Notes under the pieces: generated by a model
Told to the model about the DNA's origin: nothing
Database searches by the model: none
The model's input: only the letters and a program-made list of their open reading frames with translations
Part shown: in pieces, positions 32,867-37,454 of the stretch
How positions within the stretch are numbered: position 1 is the first letter of the stretch
How the letters are laid out: the number at the start of each line of letters is the position of its first letter
Position numbers and translations under genes: made by a program
NCBI GenBank assembly: GCA_035295845.1
Contig: DATGIF010000002.1
Coordinates: forward strand, 1 to 37,454
DNA: 37,454 bases
Direction: 5' to 3'
Source of the DNA: Palsa-892 sp035295845
Lineage (GTDB): Bacteria > Pseudomonadota > Alphaproteobacteria > Rhizobiales > Xanthobacteraceae

Positions 32867-35458
32867 ATGTTAGCTTCCACGGTAGCAGGAATTGTCAGAT
32901 TTTGCAGCCGGTTTCCCTGGTTGGTCATCATCTTGTACGGCTTGATCGCGGCTGCATCGGCCGCTTATGCGGCCGCTCACTTCAGCATCACGACGGATAT
33001 CAGTAACTTTATCTCGCCGAACCTCGATTGGCGCAAGCGGGAGCTCGCCTTCGAGCAGGACTTTCCGGGGCACTTCGGTTCTACTTTGGTCGTGATCGAT
33101 GCCCCAACGGCGGAGTTGGCGTCGACTGCGAGCACAACCCTTGCGCGGCAACTCGAGAAGTCACCCGACAAATTCAACGCGGTGCAAGAACTGACGGGCG
33201 GCGAGTTCTTTTCCCGCGAAGGCCTTCTGTTCCGGCCGAAGACGGAAGTGGCCAGTCTCACGCAGGGCCTCACGCAGGCAAATCAGCTGATCAGCGCGCT
33301 CGTCGAAGACCCGAGCCTGCGCGGTCTCACGCAAGCGCTGTCGCTGACCCTGCTCGGCGTCGAGAAGGGCATGGCCAGGCTCGACGATCTCGCGCGGCCG
33401 ATGTCGATGGCGGCGGATGCGCTCGAGAACGTGCTCGCGCACCGCCCGGCGGTTTTCTCGTGGCAGGAAATGCTGAGCGGCGTGCATCCCGACGCGAACG
33501 AATTGCGCCGGTTCATCGCCATCCGGCCGGTGCTGGATTATTCATCGCTCGAGCCGGGGCGGGCGTCGAGCGACGCCATCCGGCAAGCGGCGGCCGATCT
33601 TCAGCTTGCCTCGAAATATCAAGCGCGCGTGCGGCTCACCGGCACGGTGCCGATGGCGGACGAGGAATTCTCGACCGTGCGGCGGGGCGCGCTCGTCAAC
33701 GGCATCGGGACGCTCATCGTCGTGCTTTTCATCCTGTGGATGGCGCTGAAATCGGCGCGGATGATCGTCGTCGTTTTCCTCAACCTTTTCGTCGGGCTTG
33801 TCATTACGGCGGCCCTTGGGCTCGCAATGGTCGGCGCGCTCAATCTGATATCGATTGCCTTTGCGGTGTTGTTCGTCGGGATCGGCGTCGATTTCGCCAT
33901 TCAGTTCTCGGTTCGCTACCGCGACGAGCGTCACCAAATGAAGGAGTTTGAGCTTGCGCTGGTGAGCGCCGCGCAAAAAATCGGCGCGCCGCTGACGCTC
34001 GCGGCCGCGGCGGTGGCGGCCGGATTCCTGTCATTCCTTCCGACGCATTACCGGGGCGTATCGGAGCTTGGCCAGATCGCGGGCGCCGGCATGCTGATCG
34101 CGTATGCCACGAGCATTACGCTGTTGCCCGCGCTTCTGACCCTGTTCAATCCGCCGGGCGAGCCGGAGCCGATCGGCTATCGCTCGCTCGCTCCCATTGA
34201 TCGATTTTTACAGGACCACCGGATTGGCATTATTGCGAGCACGATTGCGGTTGCAATCGCGGGCTCGCCGCTTCTGTATTATCTCACGTTCGATTTCAAT
34301 CCGATTCATCTGCGGAGTCCCGCGGTTGAATCGGTCGCGACGTTCCTCGATCTTGCCGGCGATCCGAGGGCCGGCGTCAATTCGATCAGCGTGGTCACGG
34401 CCTCGCCGGACGAGGCCAAAGCCGCGGACGAGCGGCTGCGAAAACAGCCCGAGGTCCGGCAAGCGGTGACCCTCGATGATTTTGTGCCGGCCGATCAGCC
34501 CGAGAAGCTCGCGATGATCCAGGCGCTGGCCCGGCAAATCGGCCCGGTCTTGCAGCAATCGCCGGGCCAACCGCCGACGGATGAAGAGAACATCGCAGCG
34601 CTGAATGGCATCGCCGGCGAATTGAACAAATCAGCGGGCGACGCCAAAGGTCCGGGCGCCGATGCCGCGAGGCGGCTTGCCGCCGATTGCTTGCAACTCG
34701 CCAAGGCCGACAAGGCTTTGCGCGAGGAGGCGCAGCCGGTCTTTATCGTGCCGCTGAAAATCGAACTGGCCGGATTGCAGAATTTTCTTCAGGCCGGTCC
34801 GGTCACCAAAGACAGCCTTCCCGAGGACATCAAGCGCCAATGGGAGACGCCGGACGGCAGGGCCAGGGTGGAGGTTTCGCCCAACGGCGACACCAATGAT
34901 ACGGCGGTCATCCGCCGCTTCGCGCAGGCGATCCTCGCCCTCTATCCGACCGCGGTCGGCGTGCCGATTTCGATTCTGGAATCGGGCAACACGATCGTCG
35001 AAGCCTTCGTTCAGGCGGGGCTCTATGCGTTGCTGTCGATCACCATCATCCTTTGGATCGTGTTGCGCCGGTTCGGCGACGTCTTGCTCACGCTCGTTCC
35101 GTTGCTGATCGCGGGCGCCGTTACGCTCGAACTCTGCGTGCTCGTCGGCATGCCGCTCAATTTCGCCAACATCATCGCGCTGCCGCTTTTGCTCGGCGTC
35201 GGCGTCGCGTTCAAGATCTACTACATCATGGCCTGGCGCGCGGGCCAGACGAACCTTTTGCAATCGAGCCTTACGCGCGCGGTGATCTGGAGCGCGCTGA
35301 CGACGGCGACTGCCTTCGGTAGCCTGTGGCTGTCGAGCCATCCCGGCACGTCGAGCATGGGAAAGCTTTTGGCGCTGTCGCTGGTCTGCACGCTTTGCGC
35401 GGCGGTCTTGTTTCAACCCGCGCTAATGGGACGGCCCCGCGACGCCGTTGATCTCTGA
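32867..35458 (+). CDS. hpnN: Hopanoid transporter HpnN (RND superfamily)
   Basis: Moves hopanoids from the inner to the outer membrane. 863 residues with RND architecture: first helix at about 18-37, large periplasmic domain with FISPNLDWRKRELAFEQDFP, then a five-helix block containing AVLFVGIGVDFAIQFSVRYRDE, a second single helix near 450, a second periplasmic domain and a final helix block with IALPLLLGVGVAFKIYYIMAW. Length and motifs match HpnN of Rhodopseudomonas/Burkholderia type. ATG 32867 has CGGAAG upstream and begins directly before the first helix. It diverges from dxs across about 180 bases. Its last 36 bases overlap the convergent DUF2147 gene. Confidence 0.9.
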   Translation: MLASTVAGIVRFCSRFPWLVIILYGLIAAASAAYAAAHFSITTDISNFISPNLDWRKRELAFEQDFPGHFGSTLVVIDAPTAELASTASTTLARQLEKSPDKFNAVQELTGGEFFSREGLLFRPKTEVASLTQGLTQANQLISALVEDPSLRGLTQALSLTLLGVEKGMARLDDLARPMSMAADALENVLAHRPAVFSWQEMLSGVHPDANELRRFIAIRPVLDYSSLEPGRASSDAIRQAAADLQLASKYQARVRLTGTVPMADEEFSTVRRGALVNGIGTLIVVLFILWMALKSARMIVVVFLNLFVGLVITAALGLAMVGALNLISIAFAVLFVGIGVDFAIQFSVRYRDERHQMKEFELALVSAAQKIGAPLTLAAAAVAAGFLSFLPTHYRGVSELGQIAGAGMLIAYATSITLLPALLTLFNPPGEPEPIGYRSLAPIDRFLQDHRIGIIASTIAVAIAGSPLLYYLTFDFNPIHLRSPAVESVATFLDLAGDPRAGVNSISVVTASPDEAKAADERLRKQPEVRQAVTLDDFVPADQPEKLAMIQALARQIGPVLQQSPGQPPTDEENIAALNGIAGELNKSAGDAKGPGADAARRLAADCLQLAKADKALREEAQPVFIVPLKIELAGLQNFLQAGPVTKDSLPEDIKRQWETPDGRARVEVSPNGDTNDTAVIRRFAQAILALYPTAVGVPISILESGNTIVEAFVQAGLYALLSITIILWIVLRRFGDVLLTLVPLLIAGAVTLELCVLVGMPLNFANIIALPLLLGVGVAFKIYYIMAWRAGQTNLLQSSLTRAVIWSALTTATAFGSLWLSSHPGTSSMGKLLALSLVCTLCAAVLFQPALMGRPRDAVDL

Positions 35459-35980
35459 ACAAAGCGCGTCATCGGCCGAAGGCTGATTTCCGCCCTTGGC
35501 CGCGGTTTTCGATGCCGGCGATTTCTGGGCGTTGGGCGATTTCGCCGGCGGCGGAACGCTCGCGGGCAGGTTCACGCGCGTCCAGTTTTCTCCGCCGCAG
35601 AGAAAGCCGAGAACGCAGCCTTGCACCTTCAGGAGATCCGGATTGAGCAGGCTGATGCTTGAGGAATAGTTTCTGCCATCCTCGGCATTATAGATCTCAC
35701 CCTTCCATTCGTTGTCCTTGCTCTGCACCATTCCGAGCAGGATCGGCATTCCCAGGGTCGGCCGCGTTCGCTTGGCGGGGTCGGGATTGTTGCTGTCGAC
35801 GCCGGGCGTCGTCTCCCACGAAATCAGCCCCCAAAAGTGATTGTCGCAGTTGATGATCTTGATGCGGGCGACGCGCTTGGCGACGAGCCACTCGCCGGTG
35901 GGATCGGCTTGCGCATGGGCCGCCGATACGCCCATCGGCGCAATCAGGAAGAGCGCGAATACCGCATGAATGAGCCGCAT
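35423..35980 (-). CDS. DUF2147 exported protein
   Basis: 185 residues from ATG 35980, which begins a clear signal peptide (MRLIHAVFALFLIAPMG, cleaved near AHA-QAD); the frame continues to 36031 without support. The mature domain opens DPTGEWLVAKRVARIKIINCDN, with GLISWE and GKIYNAEDG-like strands and two further Cys (VQGCVLGFLCGG), matching the DUF2147 pattern of small calycin-like periplasmic proteins. The tail from about residue 145 is a Pro/Ser/Ala/Lys-rich low-complexity stretch. The function is unknown. The 3' end overlaps hpnN by 36 bases, tail to tail. Confidence 0.8.
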   Translation of the reverse strand: MRLIHAVFALFLIAPMGVSAAHAQADPTGEWLVAKRVARIKIINCDNHFWGLISWETTPGVDSNNPDPAKRTRPTLGMPILLGMVQSKDNEWKGEIYNAEDGRNYSSSISLLNPDLLKVQGCVLGFLCGGENWTRVNLPASVPPPAKSPNAQKSPASKTAAKGGNQPSADDALCSEINGVAGPSH

Positions 35981-36156
35981 GGCCGATGACCCAAATCGCT
36001 CCCGGAAATTCCACGTGGGCACGCCGAACAACGCGTCAATACACGCATGGGTTCATGCCGAAAAGTGGTCAAAACGACGGCATGGAGGCGCATCCTTAGG
36101 GTGAATGGCCAATAGAAATATGCCGCCGCGGAACTCAGCGCGAGGCCGATTGTTAT

Positions 36157-37454
36157 GTGGGAAACATCGGTTCGCTGCCGATCACCTTATTCCATGCCGC
36201 CAGCGGAGATCATGTTTTGCTCGATTTCAGTTCGGAATTGCGCCCGCCCGCACCCACACCGCATCCTCAACCCCTGGGGCTATTCGCGCTCCTGCGGGTG
36301 CTGGCGAGGAATCCGCTAGAGGCCTGGACCGCGGCTCACTTTGAAGAGCCGATCGTCATGAACGGCTTGCCGGCCGCGCGGGTCGCGGTGGTCAATGAGC
36401 CCGCCGCCATCCGCCATGTGCTGCTCGAGAACTGGCAAAATTACAAGAAGGACTGGCTGCAGCGGCGTGTCCTTTCCGCCGGCCTGACCGATGGGCTATT
36501 GAGCGCGGAGGGCGCGCAATGGCGGACCCAGCGGCGCGCCTTGGCGCCGCTGTTCTCGCGCCGGAGCGTGATGAATTTCTCGGCCGCCATGGCCGAAACC
36601 GCGCGGTTGCTCGTCGAAAGGCTGAAGGCCCGCGACGGCGAGATCGTCGATCTCGTCGCCGAGGTGACGCGGGTAACACTTGAGGTGCTGGAGCGGACCA
36701 TCTTTTCCGACGGGCTCGGCCGCAACCCGGAGCAATTCCGCGTCTGGATGAAGAGTTACTTCGAGACGATCGGGCGGATCGACATCCTCGATGTGTTGGG
36801 CGTTTCCAGCGTGGTGCCGCGACCGGGCCACTGGAAGATGCAGCGCATGCTTCGCAATTTCGAGGCGGCCATCGACCAGATTATTTCGGTTCGGCGGAGC
36901 CGGCTGGCGCGCAATCCGGATTCCATGCCACAGGACATCCTCACGCTCCTCGTCGAGGCGAAGGATCCGGATAGCGGCCAGGCGCTCTCCGAGGCGGAAA
37001 TCCGCGCGAACGTCCTCACCTTCATCACCGCCGGCCATGAAACAACGGCGAACAGCATCGCTTGGTCGCTGTTCCTCCTGTCGCAATCCGCCGAATGGCA
37101 GGAGCGGGTGCGGCGGGAAGCCGGGCGCGAGCTTGACGGCGATATAGAGGGCCTTGCGGAGCGGCTCGTTGAGACGCGCGCCGTTGTCGACGAGGCGGTC
37201 CGGCTTTATCCGCCGATCGGCGCCATCAGCCGTGCGGCGCTCGGACCCGACGAACTCGCAGGCGAGCCGATTACACGCGGCACCTTGGTGGTGATTGCGC
37301 CGTACGTCCTCCACCGCCACCGCACGCTATGGACGCGGCCCGACTATTTCGATCCAAGCCGCTTTCTCAATGGCGCGCGCGAGAAGGTGGATCGCTTTGC
37401 GTATCTCCCGTTCGGGGCGGGACCGCGGGTATGCATAGGGGCGGCCTTCGCGCT
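36157..37454 (+). CDS. Cytochrome P450, C-terminus cut by the window
   Basis: Haem-thiolate monooxygenase of about 430 residues visible. The N-terminal RPPAPTPHPQPLGLFALL is the proline-rich hinge. QRRALAPLFSRR lies in the C-helix region, AGHETT in the I helix (oxygen activation), EAVR as the ExxR of the K helix, and PFGAGPRVCIG as the haem loop with the Cys ligand just before the window end. The start is uncertain: the frame opens at 36100 after a TAG, GTG 36157 is chosen, and no ATG precedes residue 60 or so. No ferredoxin or reductase gene is seen. It follows the hopanoid locus on the same strand as hpnN, but separated by DUF2147, so a link with hopanoids is only a possibility. Confidence 0.88.
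   Translation, partial: MGNIGSLPITLFHAASGDHVLLDFSSELRPPAPTPHPQPLGLFALLRVLARNPLEAWTAAHFEEPIVMNGLPAARVAVVNEPAAIRHVLLENWQNYKKDWLQRRVLSAGLTDGLLSAEGAQWRTQRRALAPLFSRRSVMNFSAAMAETARLLVERLKARDGEIVDLVAEVTRVTLEVLERTIFSDGLGRNPEQFRVWMKSYFETIGRIDILDVLGVSSVVPRPGHWKMQRMLRNFEAAIDQIISVRRSRLARNPDSMPQDILTLLVEAKDPDSGQALSEAEIRANVLTFITAGHETTANSIAWSLFLLSQSAEWQERVRREAGRELDGDIEGLAERLVETRAVVDEAVRLYPPIGAISRAALGPDELAGEPITRGTLVVIAPYVLHRHRTLWTRPDYFDPSRFLNGAREKVDRFAYLPFGAGPRVCIGAAFA

Noticed and set aside
36105..36344. 79-codon plus-strand frame before the P450
   Set aside because: It overlaps the N-terminal part of the P450 in another frame and has the biased composition of a shadow ORF.
1..37454. Mobile elements, integrases, CRISPR arrays or tRNA genes
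   Set aside because: No transposase, integrase, regularly spaced repeat array or cloverleaf-like sequence was noticed on either strand; a computed search was not possible.

Overview
The window looks like a chromosomal segment of a GC-rich alphaproteobacterium, most likely Hyphomicrobiales (Rhizobiales) of the Bradyrhizobium/Xanthobacteraceae/Beijerinckiaceae kind. The reasons are a complete squalene-hopene locus with HpnN and adenosylhopane synthase, the style of the exported DUF2147, LTXXQ and HdeA-like proteins, a 3-hydroxybutyrate dehydrogenase/patatin pair, and pervasive GC-rich third codon positions that create long antisense shadow ORFs. The genus call is an inference. No rRNA, tRNA, CRISPR array or insertion sequence was seen.

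Region 1 (1-8.4 kb). A leftward operon runs from a 26-residue membrane peptide through a patatin-like lipase, a 3-hydroxybutyrate dehydrogenase, an RND adaptor lipoprotein and an RND pump to a glutamine-amidotransferase cut by the window edge. A divergent TetR regulator sits next to it. A 35-bp operator-like module occurs three times (6697, 6842, 8095). Each copy stands before a tetR start: one intact gene and two decayed copies. An HdeA-like periplasmic protein lies between the intact tetR and the last remnant.

Region 2 (8.4-13.7 kb). A CoA-transferase gene that has lost its 5' half marks a break. It is followed by a three-gene rightward unit: a cysteine-synthase-like PLP enzyme, a group II PLP amino-acid decarboxylase and a TPR-like/ATP-grasp ligase. 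This looks like a small amine- or amide-forming pathway and is the best candidate for an undescribed system. A DUF2945 gene follows on the other strand.

Region 3 (13.8-19 kb). Three translationally coupled genes encode a periplasmic molybdenum hydroxylase/dehydrogenase of the isoquinoline/aldehyde/nicotinate type (three-haem cytochrome c, 2Fe-2S subunit, Tat-exported Mo subunit). Two small exported proteins come next.

Region 4 (19-37.5 kb). The hopanoid locus. hpnB-hpnC-hpnD-hpnE-shc run rightward with overlapping or near-overlapping ends. dxs-ispH-hpnH run leftward to meet them at a shared hairpin. An FPP synthase diverges from hpnB, and hpnN diverges from dxs. A second, shorter RND/MMPL transporter follows the FPP synthase. 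Together these cover isoprenoid supply (Dxs, IspH, FPP synthase), squalene formation (HpnCDE), cyclisation (Shc), the first side-chain step (HpnH) and export to the outer membrane (HpnN). hpnG, often found between shc and hpnH, is absent here. A DUF2147 protein and a cytochrome P450 cut by the window edge close the window.
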